Assembly: GCF_009742705.1 (NCBI RefSeq)
Contig: NZ_WPCU01000007.1
Span: forward strand, 51,999 to 115,998
Length of the DNA: 64,000 nucleotides
Reading direction: 5' to 3'
Source: Auraticoccus cholistanensis
GTDB taxonomy: Bacteria > Actinomycetota > Actinomycetes > Propionibacteriales > Propionibacteriaceae
Of the stretch, positions 23,872 to 32,074 are shown piece after piece. The first letter of the stretch is position 1; the number at the start of each line of letters is the position of its first letter. A model generated the notes under the pieces. The model was not told the DNA's origin and made no database searches. It was given only the letters and a program-made list of their open reading frames with translations. A program made the position numbers and the translations under genes.

Positions 23872-25004
23872 CCGTGCTGCGGGCCGACCGGGTGCTGCTG
23901 CCCTCGGGCTGGCAGGACGACGTGGCGCTGGAGGTGTCGCAGGGCCGGCTGGCCTCGGTCACGCCGGCGGCCGGGGTGCGGGCCGACGAGCACCTCGAGG
24001 GGCTGGTGGTCCCCGGCTACGTCGACACCCACGTCCACGGCGGCGGCGGGGCGAGCTTCTCCACCACCGACCCCGACGAGGTCCGCACGGTGCTGGACAC
24101 CCACGCCCGCGGAGGCACCACCACCCTGGTGGCCAGCCTGGTCACCGCCAGCCTGGAGACCCTGCTCGAGCAGGTGAGGGCGCTGGTCCCGCTGGTCCGC
24201 GCCGGGGAGCTGGCCGGCATCCACCTCGAGGGGCCCTTCCTCAACCCCGACCGCCGCGGCGCCCACGACGCCGAGCTGCTGGTCGACCCGACGCCGGAGC
24301 GGGTCGAGGCGCTGCTGGCGGCAGCCGACGGGACGCTGGCCATGGTGACCCTGGCCCCGGAGCGGGAGGGCGGGATGGCCGCGGTCGAGCGGTTCGCCGC
24401 CGCCGGGGTGCGGGTGGCCATCGGGCACACCGAGGCCGACGCCGCCACCACCGCGCGGGCGGTCGCCGCCGGCGTCGGCGTCGCCACCCACCTGTTCAAC
24501 GCCATGCCCTCCATCCACCACCGCGAGCCCGGACCGGTCCCCGGGCTGCTGACCGAGCCCGGCGTCGTGGTGGAGCTCATCGCCGACGGCACCCACCTGG
24601 CCGACGAGGTGCTGGCCATGGCCGTGGCCGCCGCCGGACCGGAGCGGGTCGCCCTGGTCACCGACGCCATGGCGGCCACCGGCTGCCCCGACGGGCGCTA
24701 CGAGATCGGCCAGCTCAGCGTGCAGGTGCTGGACCGGGTGGCCCGGCTGGTCACCGAGGACGGCAGCGAGGGCTCGATCGCCGGCTCCACCCTGCTGATG
24801 GGCGAGGCCGTGCAACGGGTCGCCGGGCTGCCCGGGGTGGACCTCGCGGCGGCGGTCACCATGGCCGGACGGACCCCGGCCCGCGCCCACCGGCTCGGGC
24901 AGGCCGGCACGCTGGTGCCCGGCGGCCCCGCCGACCTCGTCCAGCTCGACGCCGACGCCGGCGTCCGGGCGGTGCTGCGACGGGGCGCGTGGGTGGTCCG
25001 CTGA
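23868..25004 (+). CDS. nagA: N-acetylglucosamine-6-phosphate deacetylase
   Basis: A 378-residue amidohydrolase. Metal and catalytic motifs in order: DTHVHGGGG, HLEGPFLNPDRRG, AIGHTEADA, ATHLFNAM and LVTDAMAATG (catalytic Asp). It removes acetate from GlcNAc-6-P, feeding amino-sugar catabolism and cell-wall recycling. The nagB partner is not adjacent. The ATG at 23868 has a GGGAG site 7 nt upstream and overlaps the stop of the short upstream ORF. Confidence 0.95.
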   Translation: MTVLRADRVLLPSGWQDDVALEVSQGRLASVTPAAGVRADEHLEGLVVPGYVDTHVHGGGGASFSTTDPDEVRTVLDTHARGGTTTLVASLVTASLETLLEQVRALVPLVRAGELAGIHLEGPFLNPDRRGAHDAELLVDPTPERVEALLAAADGTLAMVTLAPEREGGMAAVERFAAAGVRVAIGHTEADAATTARAVAAGVGVATHLFNAMPSIHHREPGPVPGLLTEPGVVVELIADGTHLADEVLAMAVAAAGPERVALVTDAMAATGCPDGRYEIGQLSVQVLDRVARLVTEDGSEGSIAGSTLLMGEAVQRVAGLPGVDLAAAVTMAGRTPARAHRLGQAGTLVPGGPADLVQLDADAGVRAVLRRGAWVVR

Positions 25005-25093
25005 CCCTCCCCGGCCCCGGCTGGACCGGGGGTGCGACCGGCCCGATGGCCTAGGCTGTGCTGCGCCGCCAGCAAAGTCAGGAGAGCCTTGTC

Positions 25094-25792
25094 GTGAGCG
25101 ATCTGATCGACACCACCGAGATGTACCTGCGCACCGTGTACGAGCTCGAGGAGGAGGGCATCACCCCGCTCCGGGCCCGGATCGCCGAGCGGCTCCACCA
25201 CAGCGGCCCCACCGTGTCGCAGACCGTCGCCCGGATGGAGCGCGACGGCCTGCTCCGCGTGCACGGCGACCGCCACCTCGAGCTGACCCCCCGCGGCCAG
25301 GAGCTGGCCATGCGGGTGATGCGCAAGCACCGGCTGGCCGAGCGGCTGCTCACCGACGTGATCGGGCTGGACTGGCAGCTCGTGCACGACGAGGCCTGCC
25401 GGTGGGAGCACGTCATCTCCGAGCACGTCGAGCGGCGCCTGGTGGACCTGCTGGCCGCCCCGAGCGAGTCCCCGTACGGCAACCCGATCCCCGGCCTCAA
25501 CGAGCTGGGCGTCGAGCGTCCCGAGCCCGACTTCCGGGCCGGCACCGAGATGCTGTCGGACGTGGTCCGCGACCTGGCCGGCGGCGAGACCACCGTGGTG
25601 ATCCGGCGGATGAGCGAGAACGTGCAGTCCGACGTCGACTTCCTGGCCACCCTCAACGCCGCGGGCGTGCTGCCCGGGGTGGAGGTGGCGGTCTCCGCCG
25701 GCGGTCTGGGCGTGCGGGTGCTGCCCGCCGGTCAGCCGGGCTGCGAGCTCGACCTGGAGACCGCCTCCCACCTGTTCGTCGCGAGGCAGTGA
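25094..25792 (+). CDS. ideR: Iron-dependent repressor, DtxR family
   Basis: A 232-residue IdeR/DtxR protein. The start [22 protein letters not shown] matches the family N-terminus, which fixes GTG 25094 over upstream starts. The winged helix ([22 protein letters not shown]), the metal/dimer domain with [11 protein letters not shown] and [13 protein letters not shown], and a C-terminal SH3-like domain are all present. It binds TTAGGTTAGCCTAACCTAA-like boxes when Fe(II)-loaded. TAGGCT at 25052-25057 and an AGGAGA site precede it. A matching iron box lies at 42510. Confidence 0.93.
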   Translation: MSDLIDTTEMYLRTVYELEEEGITPLRARIAERLHHSGPTVSQTVARMERDGLLRVHGDRHLELTPRGQELAMRVMRKHRLAERLLTDVIGLDWQLVHDEACRWEHVISEHVERRLVDLLAAPSESPYGNPIPGLNELGVERPEPDFRAGTEMLSDVVRDLAGGETTVVIRRMSENVQSDVDFLATLNAAGVLPGVEVAVSAGGLGVRVLPAGQPGCELDLETASHLFVARQ

Positions 25793-26835
25793 CCGGACGC
25801 GACCCCGCCGGGACGCGTGCCCTGGTCCGGTCGCTGCTGGACCGGCACTGGTACGACGCCGTGGCGAGCCTGCTGGCCGGCTCCCGGACCGGCCCGGAGG
25901 CCCGTGCCGCGGCGCTGGCGCGGGTGGCGCGGCGCGTGCTCGACCTCGACGCGGAGGACTTCGGCGCCGTCGCGGCCCAGTACGACCGTCCCTGGGCGGA
26001 CCGGCTGACCGACTCCGCGTTCCCGATCGAGCCGCGTGACGAGCGCCGGGGGGCGCTGGGCTCGCTGGTGCCGCTGTACGAGCTGATGCTGGAGGTGCTC
26101 GACCTCCGCGCCGCCCGCGGCGAGCCGCTGCAGGTCGTGGTGACCGCCCACCTGATCGGGGAGTTCCTGGCGCAGCTGGCCTGGGAGACGCGGCTGGGCC
26201 ACGCCGGGGACCCGATGCGGATGGCCGCCGACGTGGGCGGGCGGTGGGGGAGCGAGGACCGGCGCTGCCCGCACTCCTCCGCGCAGCGGGCCACCGCCCG
26301 CCGCGCGCTCAACGCCTGCGACGGCGACCGGGTCGGCTACACCGCCTACCTCGACCGCTTCCACTCCCGGCTGGGTGACGCGCTCGCCGTCTGCGCCATG
26401 AACCACCGCACCGTGGCGGCCGGGGAGCGTCCCGAGGTGGCCCAGACCTGCCCCAACCCGTGCGGCTTCGCCCTCGAGGGCGACCTGGCCGCCCGCCGCG
26501 ACCTGGACGCCCGGGTCCGGCTGGCACTGCTGTACGTGGAGTCGCCGCTCGTCGCGCTGCGCCACCACGCGCCCGTCGGGCACTTCTTCGGCGTGCCGTC
26601 GACCGCGGAGATCTCCCGCGCCTGGGTGCAGACCTGGGAGCGGCTCAGCCAGCCGTGGGCCGACGGCTGCAACCCGCTGCTGCTGGACGGCCCGCCCGGG
26701 CGACCCGAGCCCGAGGAGGCGCTGCCCGGCATGTCGGCCCTGGTCTCGGCGGTGGCCGGGAGGACGATCGGACCCGGACGGGTGCTGCGCGAGCTGGGCG
26801 CCGACATCCGCGCCGCACTGGACGAGGAGCTCTGA
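25789..26835 (+). CDS. Unknown protein translationally coupled to ideR
   Basis: A 348-residue soluble protein I do not recognise. It begins with a GTG inside the ideR stop codon (GTGA). There is no signal peptide or transmembrane segment. Potential metal ligands are clustered in the middle: [17 protein letters not shown] and CPNPCGF, with [10 protein letters not shown] further on. The coupling to an iron regulator and the Cys/His spacing make a metal- or Fe-S-binding role possible. This is inference. A methyltransferase gene follows 6 bp later. Confidence 0.75.
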   Translation: MTGRDPAGTRALVRSLLDRHWYDAVASLLAGSRTGPEARAAALARVARRVLDLDAEDFGAVAAQYDRPWADRLTDSAFPIEPRDERRGALGSLVPLYELMLEVLDLRAARGEPLQVVVTAHLIGEFLAQLAWETRLGHAGDPMRMAADVGGRWGSEDRRCPHSSAQRATARRALNACDGDRVGYTAYLDRFHSRLGDALAVCAMNHRTVAAGERPEVAQTCPNPCGFALEGDLAARRDLDARVRLALLYVESPLVALRHHAPVGHFFGVPSTAEISRAWVQTWERLSQPWADGCNPLLLDGPPGRPEPEEALPGMSALVSAVAGRTIGPGRVLRELGADIRAALDEEL

Positions 26836-26841
26836 GCGACG

Positions 26842-27609
26842 ATGGCCGCGACCGACTGGCGCCGATACCTGGCCGACTTCCACCGCGACAACCCCGGCGC
26901 GGTGCAGGAGGTCCTGGAACGGGCCCGCTCGGGGGACCACAACCCCTACGACTGGCTGGCCCGCGCGGTGCCGCCCTCCGCGCACCGGGTGCTCGACCTG
27001 GCCTGCGGTGGCGGGGCGATGGTGCGGCGGCTGGCCAGCCCGGGCCGGACCGTGGTGGGGCTCGACCTCTCCGCGGAGGAGCTCGACGTCGCCCGGCGGC
27101 GCGCGCCGGGGTCCTACGTCCGCGCCGACGGGGTGCGGCTGCCGTTCGCCGACGGCTCCCTGGACGCGGTGACGAGCGTGCTCGGGCTGCTGGTGGTGCA
27201 GCCGCTGGACGAGGCGGTCCGCGAGATCACCCGGGTGCTGCGCCCCGGCGGTGCGCTGGCGGTGATCGCGCCCTCGATCTGGCTGATGTCGCCGAAGGAG
27301 CTGGCCGACGTCACCCGGCTCACCCGCGTGCTGCGGACCCGCCCGCAGTTCCCCAACCCGGTCGAGCGGACGGGGGTCAAGGCGCTGCTGGCGCTGCTGC
27401 GGCTGCACCGGGTGGAGGACAAGCGGGAGGTGTACTTCTACACCGTCGACGACCGCGAGGACGCCGAGCGGCTGGTCCGCGCGCTGTACCTGCCGCGCTC
27501 GCCGGCGGAGCGCCGCGAGATCGCGGTCGAGCACCTGGTGCACCGGGTCGCCAAGCAGGGGCAGGTGCGGATCGCGGTCGGCATGCGCCGCGTCGTGGCC
27601 ATGAAGTGA
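26842..27609 (+). CDS. Class I SAM-dependent methyltransferase
   Basis: A 255-residue methyltransferase. Motif I is VLDLACGGGAMVRRL, followed by VVGLDLSAEELDVARRR (acidic residue for the SAM ribose), and VRLPFADGSLDAVTSVLGL is the Methyltransf_11 acidic-loop region. The substrate is unknown. It is the third gene of the ideR operon by spacing (6 bp). Confidence 0.88.
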   Translation: MAATDWRRYLADFHRDNPGAVQEVLERARSGDHNPYDWLARAVPPSAHRVLDLACGGGAMVRRLASPGRTVVGLDLSAEELDVARRRAPGSYVRADGVRLPFADGSLDAVTSVLGLLVVQPLDEAVREITRVLRPGGALAVIAPSIWLMSPKELADVTRLTRVLRTRPQFPNPVERTGVKALLALLRLHRVEDKREVYFYTVDDREDAERLVRALYLPRSPAERREIAVEHLVHRVAKQGQVRIAVGMRRVVAMK

Positions 27610-27728
27610 GGTGGCGGTGACGTGAGGTGCGCGTCGGGCCCAGCCGGAATAGCCGGACGCCGCTCCCGGTTGTGCCACCGAGACCCCCGGTGCGCAGCGC
27701 CGGGAACGCCGATTCGAGAGGACGCCAC

Positions 27729-28109
27729 ATGGCCACCACCGAGCTGACCGCCGAGAACTTCACCTCGACCATCACCGAGAACGACATCGTGCTGGTCGAC
27801 TTCTGGGCCGACTGGTGCCAGCCCTGCAAGCGCTTCGGGCCGGTGTACGAGAAGGCCTCCAACGCCAACCCCGACATCACCTTCGCCAAGCTCGACACCG
27901 AGGCGAACCAGGACGTGGCTGCCGGTCTGGGGATCACCAGCATCCCCACCGTGATGGCCTTCCGCGAGGGCGTGCTGGTCTTCAACCAGGCCGGCGCGCT
28001 CAACGGCGCCCAGCTCGACCAGGTCATCACCGCGGTCAAGGAGCTCGACATGGAGGCCGTCCACGCCGAGGTGAAGGCCGCCCGCCAGCAGGAGTCCGCG
28101 GCTGAGTGA
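27729..28109 (+). CDS. trxA: Thioredoxin
   Basis: A 126-residue thioredoxin. The active site is WADWCQPCKRF, with Gln in place of the common Gly in WCGPC, and the cis-Pro is in SIPTVMAF. A Glu/Ala-rich tail of about 20 residues extends the usual 105-residue fold. A GAGAGGA site precedes the ATG. Its stop overlaps the predicted CTG start of the next small gene. It reduces disulfides in the cytosol. The variant active site may shift redox potential. Confidence 0.9.
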   Translation: MATTELTAENFTSTITENDIVLVDFWADWCQPCKRFGPVYEKASNANPDITFAKLDTEANQDVAAGLGITSIPTVMAFREGVLVFNQAGALNGAQLDQVITAVKELDMEAVHAEVKAARQQESAAE

Positions 28110-28289
28110 CGCACCGGCCCCGGGTCCGGGCGACCCGGGGCTCTGCGCCGGCTGCGCGCACGCCCGGCTGAACCGGACCCGCCGCGGCCCGGTGTACCTG
28201 CGCTGCGACGCCGCCCGCACCGACGACCGGCTGCCGAAGTACCCCGGCTGCCGGTCGTCGTGTGCCCGGCCCACGCGCCGGTCGTTTGA
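28102..28289 (+). pseudogene. Small Cys-rich protein, one-base frameshift near its end
   Basis: The frame reads LCAGCAHARLNRTRRGPVYL, then RCDAARTDDRLPKYP, a pattern I know from short actinobacterial proteins with C-x2-C-x-H ... C ... KYPxLPV ... C. After KYP the frame should give RLPVVVCPAHAPVV and stop at 28287-28289, but it is one base out. One C lost from the CCCC run at about 28241 explains it. The only start is a CTG at 28102 behind AGGAG, overlapping trxA. It is probably a small zinc-binding protein. Function unknown. Confidence 0.55.
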
Positions 28290-28316
28290 CCACCTGCCCG
28301 CGGAGGCTGACACAAT
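28286..28316 (+). promoter_or_regulatory. Likely promoter of tRNA-Arg
   Basis: TTGACC at 28286-28291 and CACAAT at 28311-28316 (19 nt apart) precede the tRNA by 10 nt. The -35 overlaps the stop codon of the small Cys-rich gene. Confidence 0.4.
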
Positions 28317-28326
28317 GCTGGCGCCG

Positions 28327-28399
28327 GCCCTCGTAGCTCAGGGGATAGAGCAACCGCCTCCTAAGCGGTTGGTCCCAGGTTCGAATCCTGGCGAGGGCG
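28327..28399 (+). tRNA. tRNA-Arg (anticodon CCT)
   Basis: A 73-nt cloverleaf: acceptor GCCCTCG/CGAGGGC, D stem GCTC/GAGC, anticodon stem ACCGC/GCGGT with loop CTCCTAA (CCT, reading AGG), T stem CCAGG/CCTGG with loop TTCGAAT, discriminator G. CCA is not encoded. AGG is a rare codon in such GC-rich genomes. Confidence 0.96.
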
Positions 28400-28478
28400 C
28401 CGTGTTCGATTCCCACCGCCTCCGGGGGCCCGCAATCGGACGCCATGTCACGGCCAGGTGACGGTGCGACACGCCGAC

Positions 28479-28506
28479 TTGACGGAGGCGGCCACAGGCG
28501 TATCCT
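28479..28506 (+). promoter_or_regulatory. Strong promoter for a candidate small RNA
   Basis: TTGACG at 28479-28484 and TATCCT at 28501-28506 with a 16-nt spacer. The start would be near 28513. No ORF with a ribosome site follows; the next gene has its own leaderless promoter at 28666. Confidence 0.55.
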
Positions 28507-28512
28507 TCTAGT

Positions 28513-28631
28513 CGAGACGGGCGCCGATGGAATGTCTCCTGGGGGTGGGTAGACAGGTGCTTTGAGCCCGACATCGGCGCCCTCTCCTCACGTGAACCGC
28601 AGCCCTCGTCCTCCGGGACGGGGGCTGCGGT
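28513..28631 (+). ncRNA. Candidate structured small RNA (about 120 nt)
   Basis: Two stable structures follow the promoter. First, 11-bp arms GGGCGCCGATG (28519-28529) and CATCGGCGCCC (28572-28582) enclose a G-rich hairpin (TGTCT 28533-28537, AGACA 28551-28555, loop containing GGGGGTGGGT). Then a terminator-like stem: ACCGCAGCCC (28596-28605) with GGGCTGCGGT (28622-28631), continued by CGTCC/GGACG. There is no T-run. I cannot match it to SRP RNA, 6S, tmRNA or a known riboswitch. The rest of the 28400-28678 gap shows nothing else. Confidence 0.45.
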
Positions 28632-28678
28632 GCGTCCCGGGCCGGTCCCCGGCCGACCGATCTCCTACGATCAGCCCC

Positions 28679-30055
28679 ATGAGTGCAGAAGGTCTCCGCC
28701 TAGCCCAGACCAAGATGTCGCAGGCCGGTGTGCCGCAGGCCGCCATCGACGTCTTCAGCCACTACTACGCCCAGCTGGAGGAGGGGGCCACCGGACTGAT
28801 CAGCGAGGACTCCATCACCCCGCTGACGGAGGTGGACCACCTCGACGACACCGAGGTCGACCCCGAGGCCGCCCGCCAGGCGCTGTCCCAGACGGTGCTC
28901 ATCAAGCTCAACGGCGGCCTGGGCACGTCGATGGGCATGGACCGGGCGAAGTCGCTGCTGACCGTGCGCGACGGCAAGACCTTCCTCGACCTCATCGTCG
29001 ACCAGGTGCGCCGGGCCCGCGCCCAGCACCAGGTGCGGCTCCCGCTGCTGCTGATGAACAGCTTCCGCACCGTCGACGACACCCGCGCCGCGCTCGCCGC
29101 CCACGAGGACCTGGCCGTGGACGGGCTGCCGCTGGACTTCCTGCAGAACCTCGAGCCGAGGCTGCGGGCCGACGACCTCACCCCGGTGGAGTGGCCCGAC
29201 GACCCCAGCCTGGAGTGGTGCCCGCCCGGCCACGGCGACGTGTACACCGCGCTGGAGGCGTCCGGCATCCTCACCACCCTGCTGGAGCAGGGCTACCGCT
29301 ACGCCGCGGTGTCGAACTCCGACAACCTGGGCGCGGCCCCGGACGCCACGCTCGCCGGCTGGTTCGCCGCCTCCGGTGCGCCCTACGCCGCCGAGCTCTG
29401 CCGGCGCACCGCGGCCGACCGCAAGGGCGGGCACCTGGCCGTGCGGGTCAGCGACGGCCAGCTCATCCTGCGCGACACCGCCCAGACCGCGCCGGAGGAG
29501 ATGCACCACTTCACCGACGAGCACCGCCACCCCTACTTCCACACCAACAACCTGTGGTGGGACCTGGAGCAGCTGGCGGCCACCCTCGCCGAGCGGGACG
29601 CGGTGCTGGGGCTGCCGCTCATCCGCAACACCAAGAACGTCGACCCCGCAGACCCCTCCTCCCCGGAGGTGATCCAGATCGAGTCCGCCATGGGAGCGGC
29701 GATCGAGGTGTTCCCCGGGGCGACCGCCGTGGTGGTGGGCCGGGAGCGGTTCCTGCCGGTGAAGACCACCAACGACCTGCTGCTGCTGCGCTCCGACGTC
29801 TACGAGGTGGGGGAGCAGGGCACCGTCGACCGGACCGTGGAGCGGGCGCCGCTGGTCGACCTCGACAGCTCCTACTACAAGCGGATCCGCGACTTCGAGG
29901 CCCGCTTCCCCGCCGGAGCGCCGAGCCTGCGCGAGGCCACCGCGCTGACCGTGCACGGCGACTGGACCTTCGGTGCGGACGTGGTGGTCCGCGGCGAGGT
30001 CACCCTGGAGGACCGGGGCCCGCAGACCGTGCCGGACGGGACCGTCCTGTCGTGA
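28679..30055 (+). CDS. UTP--glucose-1-phosphate uridylyltransferase (UDPGP/UGP2 type)
   Basis: A 458-residue enzyme of the eukaryote-like UDP-glucose pyrophosphorylase family rather than bacterial GalU. Motifs: VLIKLNGGLGTSMGMDRAKS (UTP loop), LMNSFRTVDDT, PPGHGDVYTAL, VSNSDNLGA and NTKNVDP. It makes UDP-glucose for glycans and trehalose. The ATG at 28679 is 7 nt after TACGAT (28666-28671), a leaderless start. It is coupled by GTGA to a small gene. Confidence 0.93.
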   Translation: MSAEGLRLAQTKMSQAGVPQAAIDVFSHYYAQLEEGATGLISEDSITPLTEVDHLDDTEVDPEAARQALSQTVLIKLNGGLGTSMGMDRAKSLLTVRDGKTFLDLIVDQVRRARAQHQVRLPLLLMNSFRTVDDTRAALAAHEDLAVDGLPLDFLQNLEPRLRADDLTPVEWPDDPSLEWCPPGHGDVYTALEASGILTTLLEQGYRYAAVSNSDNLGAAPDATLAGWFAASGAPYAAELCRRTAADRKGGHLAVRVSDGQLILRDTAQTAPEEMHHFTDEHRHPYFHTNNLWWDLEQLAATLAERDAVLGLPLIRNTKNVDPADPSSPEVIQIESAMGAAIEVFPGATAVVVGRERFLPVKTTNDLLLLRSDVYEVGEQGTVDRTVERAPLVDLDSSYYKRIRDFEARFPAGAPSLREATALTVHGDWTFGADVVVRGEVTLEDRGPQTVPDGTVLS

Positions 30056-30408
30056 CCCCGTCGCCGGCCCAGTGCCTGGCCTGGGCGCTCACCGGAGAGC
30101 TGCTGGAGACCGCCGCCGGCGGCCCCGGGAGCGGGGTGGTCGCCCGGGCCCGGGCCCTGCTGGCCGCGCACGGCTGGGACCAGGCGGCCGTCCGCGAGCA
30201 CGCCGCGGCCCGGCAGGCGGCCGAGCAGCCCTGGCCGCACCCGCTGCCGGAGGGCTGGGTGGGACCCGGGGGGCACGCCCAGCTGCAGGCGGGTCTGCAG
30301 CAGCTGCTCGACGAGCTGGGGGCGCGGGCCGTCCGGCCGCCCGGGCCGTCCGCGCCGCTGTCGGCCCGCGACCGTCAGCTGATCGCGGACCGCCCGCCGC
30401 ACTGGTGA
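30052..30408 (+). CDS. Hypothetical protein coupled to UDP-glucose pyrophosphorylase
   Basis: A 118-residue soluble protein I do not recognise, starting with GTG in the stop of the preceding gene. It is Ala/Gln-rich and mostly helical, with HAQLQAGLQQLLDEL in the middle and SARDRQLIADRPPHW at the end. The coupling suggests an accessory role for the uridylyltransferase. That is inference only. Confidence 0.65.
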   Translation: MTPSPAQCLAWALTGELLETAAGGPGSGVVARARALLAAHGWDQAAVREHAAARQAAEQPWPHPLPEGWVGPGGHAQLQAGLQQLLDELGARAVRPPGPSAPLSARDRQLIADRPPHW

Positions 30409-30412
30409 GCGC

Positions 30413-30775
30413 TCAGCGGCCCCGCAGCAGGTCCCGGATCTCGACCAGCAGCTGCTCGCTGGTGGTGAACTGGGCCTCCTCCTGCTCGACCGGCTTCGAC
30501 GTGCGCGCCTTGATCTTGTTGTAGGGCAGCACCACCACGAAGTAGAGCGCGGCGGCGACGATGAAGAAGTTGAGCACCGCGTTGATGAACGCACCCACGT
30601 TGATGCCGGCCACCGCGGTGCCGCTGAAGTCGGGCTGGCCGGCGATCAGGCCGAGCAGGTCGGTCAGGATGGCGGTGAAGGTCGACACCACGGTCGCGAA
30701 CGCGGTGCCCAGGATGAACGCCACGGCCAGCTCGATCAGGTTCCCGCGCAGCAGGAAGGCCTTGAATCCCTTCAC
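30413..30775 (-). CDS. mscL: Large-conductance mechanosensitive channel
   Basis: A 120-residue MscL. The N-terminal amphipathic helix MKGFKAFLLRGNLIELAVAF leads into the pore-lining first membrane helix, followed by a short periplasmic loop (GQPDFSGTAVAG), the second helix (FFIVAAALYFVVVLPYNK) and a cytoplasmic helix ending in LVEIRDLLRGR. It opens under membrane tension to release solutes in hypo-osmotic shock. It converges with the gene ending at 30408. Confidence 0.96.
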   Translation of the reverse strand: MKGFKAFLLRGNLIELAVAFILGTAFATVVSTFTAILTDLLGLIAGQPDFSGTAVAGINVGAFINAVLNFFIVAAALYFVVVLPYNKIKARTSKPVEQEEAQFTTSEQLLVEIRDLLRGR

Positions 30776-30892
30776 GGGACGCTCCTCTCGGGGTCGGTGC
30801 GGCGCCCCGGGTCGTCGGGCGGCCGCTGCTGCTCGACGCTAGCAGCGCCGCCCGGCGGGATCGCGGTCCTCGACGGCGTGGCCCGCCGCCGC

Positions 30893-31522
30893 TCAGCCGA
30901 GCACCAGCGACACCGGCCCGGCCGCCGACGCCCCGGCCAGCCGCAGCGCCGTCGCCGGCGGCACCTCCACCAGCAGCAGCGCCCCTCCGCCGGAGGAGCC
31001 CGGGGAGAACAGCCCGCCCTCGGCCGGGGCCGTCGGCACGGAGGCCACCCGCGCGTCCGGGGCGAGGACCACCACCTCGCCGGTGCCCGGGTCGGCGCCC
31101 AGCACGTCCACCCGGTCGCCGACACGCAGCAGCGCGGCCACCTCGGGGTCGGAGACGCGGACGGGGGCCAGCACGCCGCCGTCGGTCTGCTCGCCGCGGG
31201 GAGCCACCACGTCGGCCTCGGTCAGCATCGTGCCGGCCGTCACCGGGGCGGTGAGCGTCCGCCCCACCAGGGCGGCCGGGTCGGTCAGGGCCGCGTCGGG
31301 CAGCGCGGCGGCGTCGACCCGTCGCACCTCCAGGTCGGTCCCGCTCAGCCGGGTGCCGCCGGGCAGCGGCCCTCCGGCGACCACCACCGGCGAGGCCTCG
31401 GGGGCCTCGGGGGAGACGGCGGCCACGGTGGCCAGCACGGCCAGCACCGCGCAGCCCGCGGCGAGGGTGCGCCGGTGCCAGGACACGGCCCGGCGCAGGC
31501 CGGAGAGGGTGAGAGCAGCCAT
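30893..31522 (-). CDS. SAF-domain protein (CpaB/RcpC-like)
   Basis: A 209-residue protein: one N-terminal membrane helix (TLAAGCAVLAVLATVAAV), then a SAF domain of about residues 40-110 (GGPLPGGTRLSGTDLEVRRV ... VGRTLTAPVTAGTMLTEADV) and a C-terminal beta-rich part (VGDRVDVLGADP). CpaB proteins assemble Flp/Tad pili, but no Tad genes are present here. The orphan form next to mscL and fmdB genes is common in Actinobacteria. Its role is unclear. Confidence 0.78.
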   Translation of the reverse strand: MAALTLSGLRRAVSWHRRTLAAGCAVLAVLATVAAVSPEAPEASPVVVAGGPLPGGTRLSGTDLEVRRVDAAALPDAALTDPAALVGRTLTAPVTAGTMLTEADVVAPRGEQTDGGVLAPVRVSDPEVAALLRVGDRVDVLGADPGTGEVVVLAPDARVASVPTAPAEGGLFSPGSSGGGALLLVEVPPATALRLAGASAAGPVSLVLG

Positions 31523-31610
31523 GCCCCCACCATGGGCGGGCTGCCCGGCCGCCGACCGTCCGTCCACAGCCCCGCCGGGCGCCGCCGGCGGTTGTGGACG
31601 GCTCGCCGGC

Positions 31611-31958
31611 TCAGCTGGCCGGCGTCGCGGCCTTCGAGGAGGCGGTGGAGGAGCTGGCGGAGCCGGAGGAGCTGGAGGAGCCGGCGGAGGACGAGGAGCC
31701 GTTCGACCCGTTGGAGCCCGAGCTGCTGGCGGAGTCGGTCTTCGTCGAGCCGTTGGAGGAGGAGTCGGACGAGGAGCCGGCCGCGCGGCTGTCGGTCTTG
31801 TAGAAGCCGGAGCCCTTGAACACCACGCCCACGGCGTTGTAGATCTTGCGCAGCGAGCCCTGGCAGCTGGGGCAGACGGTGAGTGCGGAGTCGCTGAACT
31901 TCTGCACGACCTCGAGCTCGTGGTCGCACTGGGTGCAGCGGTACTGGTAGGTGGGCAT
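31611..31958 (-). CDS. FmdB-family zinc-ribbon protein with Ser-rich tail
   Basis: A 115-residue protein. The first 60 residues are an FmdB/CxxC_CxxC_SSSS domain: MPTYQYRCTQCDHELEVVQ, then VCPSCQG, four Cys for one zinc, and VGVVFKGSGFYKTD. The last 50 residues are almost only Ser, Gly, Asn and Ala and should be disordered. The start is fixed by the family sequence MPTYxYxC. The mycobacterial homologue near mscL has been linked to chaperone-like function. Confidence 0.88.
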   Translation of the reverse strand: MPTYQYRCTQCDHELEVVQKFSDSALTVCPSCQGSLRKIYNAVGVVFKGSGFYKTDSRAAGSSSDSSSNGSTKTDSASSSGSNGSNGSSSSAGSSSSSGSASSSTASSKAATPAS

Positions 31959-32058
31959 TCGGCCTCGCTTCGTCCGTCGGTGCGGCAAACGAGGCGATGA
32001 TACCCCCGCCGGGCAGCCCCTCCGGCCGCTGCCGGGCGCCGTCGGGACAGGCGTCCTC

Positions 32059-32074
32059 TAGGGTGTCGGGCGTG
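32059..32074 (+). promoter_or_regulatory. Leaderless promoter of the penicillin acylase gene
   Basis: TAGGGT at 32059-32064, 7 nt, then GTG at 32072. No ribosome-binding site is present. Confidence 0.5.

Noticed and set aside
28513-28631. 6S, 4.5S or tmRNA identity for the candidate small RNA
   Set aside because: It is too short, with none of the conserved bulges or motifs of those RNAs.
30893-31522. Part of a Tad/Flp pilus locus
   Set aside because: Only the SAF/CpaB-like gene is present; no CpaA, CpaE, CpaF or TadB genes flank it.
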